Shown here: positions 48,701-60,631 of the stretch, in pieces
How positions within the stretch are numbered: the first letter of the stretch is position 1
Layout: each line of letters opens with the position of its first letter
Origin: Podospora comata
Lineage: Eukaryota; Ascomycota; Sordariomycetes; Sordariales; Podosporaceae
Reading direction: 5' to 3'
NCBI GenBank assembly: GCA_017354895.1
Contig: CP071497.1
Location: 3,782,001-3,846,000, forward strand
Length of the DNA: 64,000 nucleotides
Translations under genes and position numbers: made by a program
The notes under the pieces: generated by a model
Told to the model about the DNA's origin: nothing
What the model saw: only the letters and a program-made list of their open reading frames with translations
The model's database searches: none

Positions 48701-49072
48701 CTTGTCCCTACTAGGCCAAGTAGCGAGGAGTTGCTTCCCCTTCTCCTCGCCGAAGGATTCGTCATCCCCCGGAGCCATGACAAAGTGATGTTGAGGATGG
48801 CCAGGGCTACTAAATTCTGGCTCGGCCCAGGTGAAGACGAAGTGGTACCGGCAGTGCTTGCATAGACAAGCCATCTGGTGGCCATGTGTCTGCGAGGGAA
48901 TCATGATAAGGTCGTGGTCGTCGTTGGGACCGACTGGGCCGGGGCGGGCACCTCGCAGATGGTAGCAAGACTGGAGTCGGGGTTCAGACCGGTTGGCATG
49001 CTGCAGAGCACCCCGGTACCAGTCCTCGATGAGCCTTCTGGCAAGGCGGCCACCTGTGTTGAGGGAGTCCAT
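45725..49072 (-). CDS. ubp2: Ubiquitin-specific protease UBP2 (USP25/28-like)
   Basis: A single exon gives 1115 residues from ATG 49072. The C19 protease core is split by long inserts. The Cys box is VGLDNIRNTCYLNSILQYLY (Cys579); a long Ser/Ala/Glu-rich insert follows (about 655-760); the His box is SGHYWVWIKDFERGAWHKYN (His1050). The N-terminal region contains paired Cys motifs (ACLCKHCRYHF and YRCSFCGF), and the central region has helical repeat-like stretches. The layout matches fungal Ubp2, which removes K63-linked ubiquitin and counteracts Rsp5 in membrane-protein sorting. That target specificity is known for yeast and only inferred here. The frame extends upstream to a GTG at 49090, but ATG 49072 is the first methionine. 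Confidence 0.95.
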   Translation of the reverse strand: MDSLNTGGRLARRLIEDWYRGALQHANRSEPRLQSCYHLRGARPGPVGPNDDHDLIMIPSQTHGHQMACLCKHCRYHFVFTWAEPEFSSPGHPQHHFVMAPGDDESFGEEKGKQLLATWPSRDKKLGPLMRKTSYRCSFCGFSIRLDVSAPRLASRWIDIVTDESRAKRNLKRAMDEDPGRFKDMTQEKLAKLESSALMTLNMYITNIMSNDSTSAEKKISERNKTFMVQFGPECEELFLYLGFTKRQEAEDTFYISPQVPPENGGRTFLYSERSFFENVKSEIQSVIDQKRPELVHQHSPARIKLQTVLGVDDAQTRTVHWKVSESDLHYFYLLGASSKTTEPMLIWAYERQAAVDRDHERYYREAFNCLAYHGDEEMQMYAVHLDQKALPRPEKSEYDKDWEWFGFWRAQGRTLTKDRIIERYKYYRETRPEEGHLHRLHLAKIARDLGQRDLVYIAVVDMDEAEANGVLDSTAQTAPDTIAYAALESVNNNEKDAAVVVTAMNLIGARMARQRRGDKDFDEALGDFETISGQLESLVSGDTQNQDFCDPVSNGQEMEVGAGDLTLPVGLDNIRNTCYLNSILQYLYTVDVIRDLLRTLDLDTPEASTDRVGEILSGSVSGVEEGQKKEAFLGHEFARELKTLFHEMEETRYTHVKPRQRLANAAMARADKGGSTAESKATGTKVANSAVPELKITTSTDADAKMVNGEGTSEFEHVETASVSSSQTLVGETPAAASTGSGKKMEKAGPLEALVKELDQDEVKGTAQQDVDEAMGNILEHLQAALKLARARRNAGEDGSEEIPDPIDDHFYSNFRIYNRTRGNDDVQGWTTHEDRNRMIMAPLHETKAVQEDLYQAIGRGMDVQLNEETNKMTYSVFKRPADILHFLFPRSRALDLKNENPVELNDPLYLDLFMDVVPGDERYGKRARLWALNKRLEELNTKPRAFEPGSTKILSEEDIDRLVTENGLVDADGDYELVDADERTALATKEVQGGWVAVSPEKLKQFEERQRADDSAELLKEKQGLVVGEVEYRLHAVFCHTGTPRSGHYWVWIKDFERGAWHKYNDELVTVHSEEDFRKQAGTAAEPCWAAYVRADKVAGLVSTPLRKRVRGG

Positions 49073-49883
49073 GGTTGATAGGCGGGGCACTGGTGGGATG
49101 TGTTAAAACAATCTCGACATCAAGAGTCCCAAGCAAGACTTACTGGTGGATGATGCTGTATTCGTATGTATGGCTGTCTGTCTGCTGGATAAACGGGGAT
49201 GATGGAGATGATGAAATTATGGGGAACAGGTTGGGTTTGCGTCACAGCCGGCAACTAAGTTTCCCTTCGTTTTATGTTAGACAGTGAGTCCGGAGTTCCT
49301 GATGGTAGCTCCTGCTACGTAGAATCGATTCTTGCCTCTGACGGCTGGCAGCTGACGCAGCCGTGGAGGGAGCGGTGGGAGGCACGACCTGTGATGATGG
49401 AATGGAGCAACTGGATGGATGGTACAAGGAGGGGCAGCTGGCAACAACAAACAAAGTACCGCCGTGGCCCGACTTTGTTTGAAGAGCTAGCTTCCACGAG
49501 TTTCCACGTCATAATTGGTATGTTAAAATAACCAATAACCATCAATTCAGTCTTCAGCAGCCCCAATACTTCCTCGATTGCCATCACCCCCAAACCACAA
49601 GAACCCATTTGTCCAGCCCAGACTTTCTTGTACAGACACACCTTGCTCCAGACTCCCAAATCCCACCTCCAAAAACCAACCAATCAAACCCTCTAAAATC
49701 CAATGCACGTCCCCTTCCACGCCCCGTGCTCCCAGAAATCCAATTCGCAACCCGCAGCAGCAGCAGCAGCAGCCGCCGCCGCATCCAACTGACATAACGA
49801 TATTCCCAAGCTCTCAACCCATACCTTGATAAACCTCCCACCACCCCCCTCAGCAAACCCCCCCCCTCCAAATCCAGCCCAAA
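49073..49883. other. Divergent promoter region UBP2 / complex I subunit
   Basis: About 810 bp with no gene recognised. A CAG repeat (49757-49773) near the right end is followed by a C-rich leader (49840-49870). Confidence 0.5.
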
Positions 49884-50742
49884 ATGGCGCCCCACGCCGG
49901 AGGGGACTCCTCCTCTTCCTCCTCCTCCTCTTCCTCCGACAAATACAAGCCCCAAGATGCTGTCCACGCCGCCCTGACAATGGGTGCCCTCTTCGGCACC
50001 GGAGGTCTCTTCCTCGCCGCCGTCAAGACTTCCCTCGAGAAGAAGCACGTCGGTCCCTGGGCTGTCTTTTCCAAGCACGGCAACATCGCCGCTACTTTTG
50101 GTACCCGCCGCCCTCACCCCGTCATGTCAATCAATTGGTCGCATTCATACTGACATGGATATATAAAAACAGCCGCCGTCGGCTCAGTCTACGAGTTCTC
50201 CCGCGTCGCCTCCGCCAACCTCCGCGAGAAGAACGATCACTACAACAATGCTATCGCTGGTGCTTTTGGTGGTGCTGTCTTGGGGTTGAGAGGTAACCCA
50301 ACCCCTCCTACTGCTAGCTAGCTAGGCCTTGCATGGAAAGGAAAGGAAGGAAGATGTTGACAAAACCAAAAACAACAGCCGGCCGCATTCCCGCCATCCT
50401 AGGCTACGGCGCCATCATGTCCGTCACCTCGGCCGTCTTCGAGTACACCGGCGGCCGCATCCAAGGCGCCGGCCGCAACCCCGACGTGGACGAGTTCGAG
50501 CGCAAGGAGATGCTCCGCAAGAGATACAGAAGGCCGGTGGAGGAGACGATTGCTGAGATTGGGGAGGGGAGATGTGAGTCATATTTTTCTCTGCACCTTT
50601 GACAAAGGAAAAATGCTGACATTGTTTGACGCAAAAAACAGCCATCAAGCTCCCTGGATACGATGAGCGGAGAGCACAGAGGCTCAAGGAGGCCTACGGC
50701 TTCGAGGTGAAACCTGTATGCGCGGATCCTGAGCGTGCTTGA
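49884..50742 (+). CDS. Complex I 21.3-kDa-type subunit (NDUFA11/B14.7, Tim17-like fold)
   Basis: Four exons (49884-50100, 50173-50292, 50379-50573, 50642-50742) join in frame to 210 residues. It resembles the fungal NADH:ubiquinone oxidoreductase 21.3-kDa subunit, a supernumerary membrane-arm protein of complex I in the Tim17/22/NDUFA11 superfamily. Characteristic stretches: AVGSVYEFSRVASANLREKN, DHYNNAIAGAFGGAVLGLRAG, ILGYGAIMSVTSAVFEYTGG and the C-terminal RRPVEETIAEIGEGR, KLPGYDERRAQRLKEAYGF. Ser-rich residues 8-18 follow MAPHAGGD, before KYKPQDAVHAALTMGALFGT. Four glycine-rich hydrophobic segments are expected to span the inner membrane. Introns are 72, 86 and 68 bp. Confidence 0.92.
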
Positions 50743-51190
50743 GAAATACGGGTATAGAGATGTAGAGAGAAAGAGAGACAGACAGAGGTGGCTGGGTTCC
50801 CCGGAAAAGGCAAACCATTTTTGTACACACATAGCCGAGAATGGGGGGCTAGCCGGTGGCTCACCTCGCCAGAATGAGAGGTGGTGTAAATGGAAAGGGC
50901 TTTTGAATTGTGGTTTTCAGCATCTTCAAAATTGGTGCTCCTTGAGCTTTCTGGTATGATTCTGAGCCAACACTGCAGCTTGAGTTCCCACCCCGTCTTC
51001 ATCATTGAGAGCGAATTAAACTAACAGGCAACAAATGAGAATCTGAGCTTTGCCTGTAGCGTAACTGGGAATGAGCAGTCAAGATGAGAACCGGAAGAGC
51101 AAGCATCAAAGCGGAAATCAAGTCTGATTTTCTAGGTTTACGAATCTCTATCTCTTACCCCTTAGACCCCCTCAGAATCCAGCCTACCAC
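50743..51190. other. Convergent 3' region
   Basis: About 450 bp between the complex I gene and the leftward low-complexity gene. Nothing was recognised. Confidence 0.5.
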
Positions 51191-53175
51191 TCACTCCTTC
51201 TGCACCCCCTTCCCCGACCTCAACAGCTCCACAATGTCAGCCATAGTATGCTTCCTCTTCATCACAAGCCCCTCCTTCCCATCCCCCTCCTCTTCCTCCG
51301 TCAGCCCCCTACACTCCTCCAGCTCGTGATCCCACCTCCCCTTCGTCGCCCGTCTAGCAACATCCAACCAACTCCTCCTCCTCTCCTCCGAAGTCGCAAA
51401 CGACAACCTCGACCCCTTGGAATCCCTAGTAGAAGAAACCTCCCCCTCCCCCGACCCAACCCCATCCTCAGGCCTCCAAATATCAGGCCTAGCATGTGTC
51501 TCTTCCCCTTTATCCTCCCCCTCAACCTCCTCACAATCCCCATGCCCCCTCAATTTCAATCCACTTCCACCCACCCCAGCACCAGACTGTAACCCCCCCT
51601 CCACAAAATAATGCTCTCCCGGTTTATACCTAGGCGTAGACTCCCTGCTATCATACCGGTCCTCGCTGTGATCCCTACCATCAGGAAACTCGGGAAACGA
51701 CTCAAGCCTATAAACCGGCTCTTCCTCCGTCTCCCTCGCCCCCGGCGAAACCGCAGAGTCAGAAACCGACAGCCTTCTCACCATCTCCTCAAATCTCTGA
51801 ACCTCCGACAGCTTGCTCGGTCTAGCCGCTCTCTGCTTTCCACCACCCAACCCCGACCCCGACCCCGACCTGCTGCTGGGCGTCACCGCACCGCTCCCCC
51901 CAAAAACAGGTGTATTCGCCGGCGGAAACGGGGCAAAACCCCCCTCTTTTCTCTCCGCCGAAAGTGCAGACCCCAACGGTCGCCCCATGATACTACTATC
52001 CCCCACCCCACCGCCAGGACTCACCGGACTAGCTGGTGACCCAACAGCGGTATTTGGTGTATTGGGTGGTACTACCACTACACCGCTGCCACTCCCATTC
52101 CCATCCCCCGACCCGGGAGGAGACATCTGCCCACCATCACTCACCAAACTCACCCCCTCCCTCCCCCTCCTCACCCTCTCCGCATCGTCCGCCCTCAAAG
52201 AAAGCCTGTCCAGCTCCCCAGCAGCAATCATCATGCCCGCAACAGCAATCAAATCCAGACTCGGCCTCCTTCCACACCCCCACCGTTTAAACAGCGGACT
52301 CGCCCCCTGCGCCGGCTCCGCCAGCCGATCCCGATTAGCCCGCCGCCGTTCCCTCCCGTCTGCTGCGTGATGCTGCTCACTTTCCGGCTCTGTAGCAGGA
52401 AAGGAGACAGATTTCGAGCGCCTGATCTTCTGGCGGAACTTTTCAAAGGCGCCCCGCCGAGTTTGGGAGGGGGATGATGGGGAGGAGTTCTACTGGGTTG
52501 TTAGCTTGGGGGGGAGGAGAGGAAGGAGGGGAGAGGAGGGGAGGTTACCTATTCCCCTGCTGGTTGGGGGCGATCGAGCTCTGTTGGGCAGGTGATCGTT
52601 GAGGCTGATGATTCTCTAACAGGAGGGTGTTCATCGATTTGATGGAGGGATGATCCCGGATATTTACTGTTTTGTTCATCAAAAGATTTGAGTCGGGAGT
52701 CAGGCAGGGCGCTGGTGCTTTGGTTGGGGCTTTCTCCTTTGAGGTTAGGTCTTGAACTTGTTGGTAGGTTGGAGGCGCTTTGACGGCGGTGTTTGATGGG
52801 GGTGGTGTCTAAAAAGGGGATTCTGCTTGGTGACCGTTTGGGAGCTTCGTCGGGAGAGGACTGCTCTGGTGGTTCGGCGAGGTGCCCGTCGTAGCCAAAT
52901 TTGGGTTTGCCTGGGTATCCTGCTCGCTAGGCTCGGTATTGTGAGGTTGTATCTGACTGGTTGCTGGAGATGAGGTTCTCGGAGGGGGAGTAGCGGAGTT
53001 GCATGTCGAGGGCGGAGATCATATTGTTAGCTGGAGGGTGGTTGTAGGCGAGGTCAATGCCAGGGATGGTTGTCCAGCAGCAGCTGAGGAGACGGATGGC
53101 GGCGAAGGTGGCTAGACTGTCGTTGTTGTTGGTGATGATGTCTTGGAACATATCCGGTTCGGCGGTATTGGACAT
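51191..53175 (-). CDS. Unrecognised Ser/Pro/Gly-rich protein gene, interrupted by an in-frame TAG
   Basis: The first frame (53175-52927, 82 codons plus TAG) encodes a structured-looking N-terminus (MFQDIITNNNDSLATFAAIR, LLSCCWTTIPGIDLAYNHPP). In the same frame, past the TAG (52929-52927), coding-like sequence continues (YPGKPKFGYDGHLAEPPEQS, PSRIPFLDTTPIKHRRQSAS) to another TAG at 52551-52549 beside a GTAACC donor. The C-terminal block (52489-51191, 432 codons) is open in a second frame. It is rich in Ser, Gly, Glu and Pro, with AFEKFRQKIRRSKSVSFPAT near its start and VMKRKHTMADIVELLRSG at its end. A GTTAGA donor about 50 bp before the second TAG would bypass that one, but nothing plausible removes the first. 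I cannot give a complete model or family. Confidence 0.5.
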
Positions 53176-53590
53176 CGTAAGGTCTGCTGCTATTATGTGT
53201 GTCGAATATAAGTGTAGGTATGTCAAACACCGGGCGGCTGCCCGGTTCTGGAACAGAGTAAGGTATCGCCAGTGGCGGGATTACCTGGCGTTTGTGATCA
53301 TGATAGCTAACGATACTAAAAAGGCATGGTAAAAGGTAGCATGAAATCGGTAATGGTCACTCCGGAGGTGAGTGAAGAGAAGTTGGATGTTTTAAGTTTC
53401 TCAAGCCAGCTTCTTCGAGCAGAACGCTCTTGCTCTGCCAGTCGGAACACGCTGCGATGTCGTGCTCCTTCCTTTGAATTGGTTCATCACATGTCTCCAT
53501 TTTACACTACTGTTACCATTCTCAGATTGAATCAGAGGATGTTACTTGTCAACCTTCAAGGAGACATCTGCTCTCTATTCAGTTGTTTTC

Positions 53591-53620
53591 TTGCCCCTGA
53601 TAAACCCCTGTCAGGGGCAA
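53591..53620. promoter_or_regulatory. Perfect inverted repeat with CCCCT/AGGGG cores
   Basis: TTGCCCCTGA and TCAGGGGCAA form perfect 10-bp arms around a 10-nt spacer that itself contains CCCCT. CCCCT is the stress-response-element core in ascomycetes. It lies about 210-240 bp upstream of the dehydrogenase ATG. Function is inferred. Confidence 0.4.
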
Positions 53621-53636
53621 CGGATATCCAGTACAT

Positions 53637-53647
53637 AACCCTAACCC
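53637..53647. promoter_or_regulatory. Telobox-like sequence upstream of glutaryl-CoA dehydrogenase
   Basis: AACCCTAACCC, about 185 bp before the ATG. It matches the box in the PRI1/GH5 promoter (6300-6314). Confidence 0.3.
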
Positions 53648-53830
53648 CCATAACTCACCAGCCTCGGCCCAGGTTATCCGTGGATCGGCTAGTGGCGGGG
53701 ATGAGCACTGGGGATCGGGAAGCTATCGGGGCCATGGACAAGGAGGAATGGGAAACACAGCGGGGAATGAAATACAAGGTGAATTCTGCTCCAGCCACCA
53801 ACGTCAGTATACCGACGAACCCAATTGACC

Positions 53831-55234
53831 ATGTCCAGACTCCTCTGCAGACGATTCCCCGCCCGGGCCCTTCTTCAAGCCCGGCCAGCGCTCCCGACCC
53901 GGAGCTATGCGTCGGCAGCTCCAGCTGTGCAGTTCGACTGGGAGGACCCGCTCGGAGCAAAGGACCTGTTGACGGAGGAGGAGCTCGCAGTCTCCGAAAC
54001 GGCTGAGCGGTATTGCCAGGAGCAATTGCTTCCCCAAGTACTACGTACGAACCGTTGAACCCGAAACCCTCCGAATCCGCCTGCTTGGGCTAACGGCACG
54101 ATAGAGGCATACCGCGATGAGCACTACGATCCAAAGATCCTCCGGGAGATGGGCGAGCTGGGTCTCCTGGGAGCCAACCTTCAGGGGTATGGATGTGCTG
54201 GAGTGTCGGATGTGGCTGGAGCATTGATCACTAGGGCCGTCGAGAGGGTGGACAGCGGTTACCGAAGCGGCATGTCGGTTCAGTCGTCGTTGGTCATGGG
54301 TGGAATTCATGAGTTCGGTTCGGAAGAGCAAAAGGAGAGATACCTCCCAGACATGGCAAAGGGCAAGCTTCTTGGTGCTTTTGGACTTACCGAGCCGAAC
54401 CACGGCAGCGATCCGGGCTCCATGGAGACGACTGCGCGCGAGCACCCAACCAAGAAGGGGTGCTACCTGCTCAAGGGGTCCAAGACTTGGATCACCAACT
54501 CGCCCATCGCCGATGTTCTCCTCGTCTGGGCCAAGCTCCAGGAGACTGGAAAGATCCGCGGATTTCTTGTTGACAGGAAGGACTGTCCTGCTGGCACACT
54601 CGAGACACCCAAGATCAGCAACAAGACTGGACTCCGCGCTTCCATCACCGGAATGATTCATCTCGAGGACTGCCCTGTCCCCAAGGAGAACATGTTCCCT
54701 GAGGTGGAGGGACTGAAGGGACCGTTTGCCTGCCTAAACAGCGCCCGGTATGGTATCTCTCTCGGTGTGATGGGTGCTTTGGAGGACTGCCTGGCGAGAG
54801 CGAGAACCTATGCTCTGGAAAGGAAGCAGTTCAAGGGCAACCCCCTTGCCAAGTATCAGCTGATCCAGAAGAAGCTCGCAGACGCCGCCACTGATATCTC
54901 ATACGGCGTCCTGGCCTCCATCCAGGTCGGCCGGTTGAAGGAGCAAGGCAAGGCTACTCCCGAGATGATTAGCATGGTCAAGCGCCAGAATTGTGACAGA
55001 GCTCTGTGGAATGCCAGAGTTCTCCAGGAGATTTTTGGTGGCAATGCTGTCAGTGACGAGTATGGTATTGGACGCCATGTGGCGAACCTCTATGTGACTC
55101 AGACCTATGAAGGCCAGAGCGATATTCATAGTAAGTTCTACCACCCGAATGCTGACAAAAAGCCATGCCCTGGCTAACTGTGTATAGGTCTCATTCTTGG
55201 AAGAGCCATTACTGGCGTTCAGGCATTTGTCTGA
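53831..55234 (+). CDS. Glutaryl-CoA dehydrogenase, mitochondrial
   Basis: Exons 53831-54044, 54105-55130 and 55188-55234 give 428 residues. The FAD enzyme oxidises and decarboxylates glutaryl-CoA to crotonyl-CoA in lysine and tryptophan breakdown in the mitochondrion. A cleavable presequence is evident (MSRLLCRRFPARALLQARPA). The acyl-CoA dehydrogenase signature follows: GLTEPNHGSDPGSMETTA (FAD/substrate loop), SGYRSGMSVQSSL with the substrate-binding Arg, and RARTYALERKQFKGNPLAKY. The catalytic base Glu is in TQTYEGQSDIHS, whose last codon is completed across the final intron. The C-terminus LILGRAITGVQAFV is as in animal GCDH. Introns are 60 and 57 bp. The decarboxylating specificity is inferred from these motifs. 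Confidence 0.94.
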
Positions 55235-56103
55235 GATAAAGTTGGTCTGTGAGCATAGATAAGACTAAAACCAGCTGTCTCATCTGAATAGAGACTACGC
55301 TCGCAAACAATATGAGCAAACGGTTCGAAGCGGTATCGTTCTTCATCTTCGTCTTACACACATGTGACGGGTGCTGTATAAACTTTATACCAGGGCTGAT
55401 AAAGAAACCTGTGACTGCTTATCCAATATCTTTGAAATGGGGATTTATCGGGCTTTCCAAGTCACGAAGCAGAAAGCAGGGGTTCAAAAAGGAGGAGTGG
55501 ACAGTTTATACTATCTAGACCTTCCCTATCGTGGCATATAAAACTGTTAGCGATGGCCACTTGTGGCGGTGGGCTGGGTGGAGGGGCGGCAGTGACGATT
55601 GGGCGCCAAACAAGCAGCAGCCCAGCGGCTGGGTCCCGCCTGAAAATTCGCGGTGGTCCCAGCGTTGCGCCCCCCCCCCCTGCTCGCTCAGCTTTTGGCG
55701 TGGGCGTCCTCGGCACCTATCGAATCGAAATCCGCCTTTGTCGACCCGCCCACTTTCCCCCTCTTTCCTCTTGCAACCTAACTTGACCAACTTCGCATCC
55801 CTCTGTTTTGACATCTCTAAACCGCAACCCCCTCTTTTTACAAAGTAAGCTCTTCGCGTGCCTCCAAAAAAACTCTTCCTCTTTACCTCTGCTGCCATCT
55901 CTGCTCTCTCTGCTCTCTGCTCTCTGCTCTCTGCTCTCGTGCCTTTGTACCTTGTCGCCACGGTGCGCCGTCAGAACCGACGATTCATTCGGCTTCCGTT
56001 TTCTTCCACAGCCAAAGCTGACACAGCCTTAAATTCAACAGCGCCCCGGCCTTCTTCGACGTAGCATCTCGTCGTCGAGACACACATCACACAAACCTCA
56101 GAA
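55235..56103. other. Intergenic region with CTCTGCT repeats upstream of the E2 gene
   Basis: About 870 bp. A CTCTGCT tandem repeat (55906-55935) and pyrimidine-rich sequence (55840-56060) resemble the leader of the UBC4-type gene. A C-run (about 55670-55679) lies left of it. No gene was recognised. Confidence 0.5.
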
Positions 56104-57052
<949 letters not shown>

Positions 57053-60000
57053 GGGGATAGTTGAAGTTGTTAATGCGGGCGAGGTGGATGGTTGACTCGG
57101 TTAGCCCCGGGAAATCTTGGTCGGCAGCCTCAACATTTCTACCCTGGCTGTATAGCGCGAGCAAACGACGAATACTCTCTGGTGTTTGGTGAGCGTGCGA
57201 GCTGGCGATGGATGCTGGAAGAGTCATCTAAACTGGACGGTCGGCTGGGGATGGAGCGGGAGAGGTAGATGCGCAAGAATCAACAACTATTTCACTGCAT
57301 CATCAGCTATTACTACACTCTGGGGAGCGGTTCTTGGGATTTTTTTCGGGATGCATTTGTCTTTGACTACCCCTCACATGTTCTCTTTTTCTTTCTTTCT
57401 TAGGAACACAGTTGTGTCACGTATTTCTCCAAATTGCTATTAGACACGGGACGCGGCAAGCGAATTTGTTCAGTACTGTTTTTTTCAAGGTGATTGTGAG
57501 GTTGATTCCATGACCACTGTGACATGTCCGAGTTTGGGAGGCAAACCGCTGTCAGGGAAATAGCCGAATGCATGCCTCCGGGCCAAGCCGGGACTTGCTC
57601 CGAGGGAGCGGTTCCGGGTTTGTCTTGTGATAACATGATTTGTGAGATGATTTGATAGGGAATATTTATGATGATGGAACATTTACGATCTGAATTTACC
57701 AAGGATCAAAACTCGGGTTACGGGTTTTGTGAGTAGGCCGGAGAGGGGCACTCTCCATCCTATTTCTAGAGGGAGAACACGTGAAGGAACAGTAAGCTGC
57801 TTATAGGGGAGGCGAAGATGGGACAAGAAGGGTGGAGGAGCATTTGGGTATGTTCAGAGGTGGGAAGATCTTGGGTTGGGTGGGTTGATTTGGGTGGGTG
57901 GCTCGGGGAGACACGTGTTGTTGGTGGCTTCTGGCTTCTGGCTTCCGGCTTCCGGGGAAGGGCGGAGGCACGGAAGGGGGGCTGAGTTGAGGGTGGTGGT
58001 GGCCTGTATGATGGGCTCTTTTGTGTGATGGGAGGGGATCTTGTCCTCTGGTGGTGGTGGGCTTGTGTAGATGGCCGGTTGGTGGTCATACTGTAGATCC
58101 GAGGGGATGGGAGTGGTGGGTGGTGGGTGGTGGGTGGTTAGAGGTCTGGTCTGGTCTGGTTTGATGGAATGGGTCGGAGGTCGGTGTTCAAAGGGTTGGT
58201 TTGCCCGATGGTTGATTACGAAATATCGTCAGATGGTAAAACAGGAAAGGGGGGGGAAGAGGGAGGTTTTGTTTTGTTGTTGTGTTTGTGTGTAAGCCAA
58301 GGTCTAGATGCAAGTTTGGGATTTACCTCAGGGATGGTGCAATTCAGGTAGTGGTGCAGGGCGAGAGATAAAGATAGGTAGCAAGTGGAGGAGATATAGG
58401 AAGACGACGTGGGTATGAAACTTTGAGATGAACGGGAGAGGTGCATGCGTTTTGATGCGTGATGTGCGTCAGGGTTTGGGTGGTAGGTAGGGCGGTTATG
58501 TATGCATGTTCGGCAGATCGAGACGGGAGTTTTCTTTGGGGAGGCTTGAAGTGGAATAATAAGGGTGGTGGTGGTGATGGTGGTAGATGAGGATGAGGTG
58601 AGGCATAGGATGAAGCAGAGGATGAGGTTGTTTGTAGATGCTACTGACTGATATCTCCCATCTGGATGTAGGATGTACGTAAAATACCATATCTACACGT
58701 GTGCCGTGACTGATTGTATGCAATATCGGCGCCGATATCCGACTGGGCGTGAGACTTCAGATTTTCTGGGCAATCGTTGACATTGTGAACTTGACACTGA
58801 CATCACCTTTTACCGCCGCTGAGTCAACGAACGGCAGGTAAGCATACATCCAGCCCAGAGGCTTGGGATTACACTTGGCGGCACTCGTGGGCTCAAATTA
58901 TCAAAATGGTCTGATTTCTGCAGAAGGAATCGGCGGGGCATTGAGGCATTGCTTTGCTTTTCTCTTTTCTGTGGCGAGACGCACTGGTTGGTCCCGAAAC
59001 TGAATCGTCGCTTGTGTATCAGGATCCCAGCCGAAACAGCAACGACAACGCTCGGCCGCCCTCCTAGTTGAACATGTGTGTCCAATCAGGAGCGTTCCGG
59101 GTCCTTCAATGTGGAGCTGATCTGACCCCAGCCTTGGCACCCGCTCCTGACAAGTCGAGCTACCGCCGTTGGCTTTCTCTCCGACAGCTTGCAACGAAAA
59201 GAATCTCTCTCAGCCTGTTGCGCGCGAATGGGAGCTGGCGGTTAATGACCCTCGAAAAGAGGTATCTCCGTACCTGAAAAACATCCGAACAATCTTGAGG
59301 CAGAGATGGTACTGCGGTCTCGAAAGTGGCGCCATTTTCCACCGTGCCGTACCCTACCTCGACGGGTGATCGGTCTGATCACAGACTGCCGCTGGCCATC
59401 CAGCAGTTGTGTACGCTGCGAAGCCCTAGGTCAGCCAGTTTCGGTTTGGTCACACGGCGCAAAGGACGGAGTTATACAGCGTCAGGATGGGTGATCGGGA
59501 TACACTTCATATGAGGTCTTCAGCAGCTAATGATGTGTCTAGAGAGCAGAACAGAGTCATCTGGGCTGGGCTTATTATTATGGCGTAGACATCCGATACT
59601 GACCTCTTCGAGCACAAGGCCAGCGGCGAGGAGGACCCTTGCTGCCGTTTATAACATGGGTGAGCACCCGTTCGGCCCCCCCCTGCAGTGGTGCCGCAGA
59701 GCCCCGCCCCGAAGGACAGCGTTACAATTCTCTCGATGTCGTTTCGACAACGTGGGGAGAAGCCGGCCGCAAGTTCCAGCCTCGTTCGATTTCTTTGGAT
59801 TTCCCTGAGCACCACCGCTACCTGGCCCCTGCTTGGCATGCTGCACCTGCACAAGCCGTTGCCGCTGTCTCCATCTTGTGTGCCATCGTGGTTCTAGGCG
59901 CGCCTCCAGCTTCTCCTATCCCTCTCCCACCCCTGACAGGCTCCACGTTCTCACGACAAGAGCTCCAGGACGCGATAACCCCCTTGCCGAGTCATTTTGC

Positions 60001-60631
60001 ATTCGTTTCTCTTTCTTACCTACTTCGAGTTCCCTCCTCTTTTCTCCCTCGTCTCCGGCAGAGTGGCCTAGATACCTAGCACACGCAAACTTGGGTCCCA
60101 GCAGCCGCCGTACGCAGGCATTTGTGGACAGGTATGATCCTCACACATCAGCTCATGTTTCTGGTGACTTGCTTCGCTTGGCACCTCACATAACCACACT
60201 GGCTCCCGCACCTTTGGTGCTGCCGAACCTTCCCCTCTCCCTTCTCCCTCTCTTTTTGCTCGGCGAAGTGCAATCGTTTCGAGGTGTGTGGTTTTGCTAA
60301 CCATACTGCCTCCCGGCCGTTCCTGGCATATGCAGGCTCCATATCCGCTCATTACTATTCTGTCTCACGGCCGAAGCCTCACATTCACGACTGTCGTTTA
60401 ATGGGTCTGGTTCGCACGCTTTCAGCAGGTTCTGACGACGAATTATCGACTCTTGGATATTTATAACACGCATCAACATCTTTTAATTGGGAATCGCTAG
60501 AGGAAAACGGGGATCGACTGCCCCAGTGGGAGGGTTAGAGAGACGAGGATTTCGAAAAGGAAAAAGAATCAGGAGGAAAAGCAGGGCTGAATTGCCGGAT
60601 TTAATCGAGACGACGACGACTATCACCCACC
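57053..60631. other. 3.6-kb region without a recognised gene upstream of the NADPH oxidase
   Basis: The left part is the UBC4-type 3' UTR (T- and CT-rich near 57350-57400). In the middle are G/T-rich tandem stretches: GGTGGGT units at 58108-58138, and GGCTTCTGGCTTCCGG at about 57928-57955. A CCAAT box lies at about 59093-59098. ORFs up to about 155 codons occur on both strands without motifs or intron signals. The right end, rich in pyrimidines (59900-60270), is a plausible long leader of the oxidase gene. Confidence 0.45.

Larger units (their letters stand above)
53176..53830. other. Divergent upstream region of the glutaryl-CoA dehydrogenase gene
   Basis: This holds a perfect 10-bp inverted repeat (53591-53600 / 53611-53620) and a telobox (53637-53647), both described separately. 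Two long ORFs on this stretch (53326-54006 plus; 53655-53960 minus) are shadows that overlap the dehydrogenase exon. Confidence 0.5.

Noticed and set aside
49073-49090. UBP2 extension upstream of ATG 49072 to codon at 49090
   Set aside because: The codon at 49090 is GTG; ATG at 49072 is the first methionine and gives the family-typical start.
59639-60300. Overlapping plus-strand ORFs of about 150 codons upstream of NoxB
   Set aside because: They overlap in different frames within a pyrimidine-rich region and show no conserved pattern; probably leader sequence.
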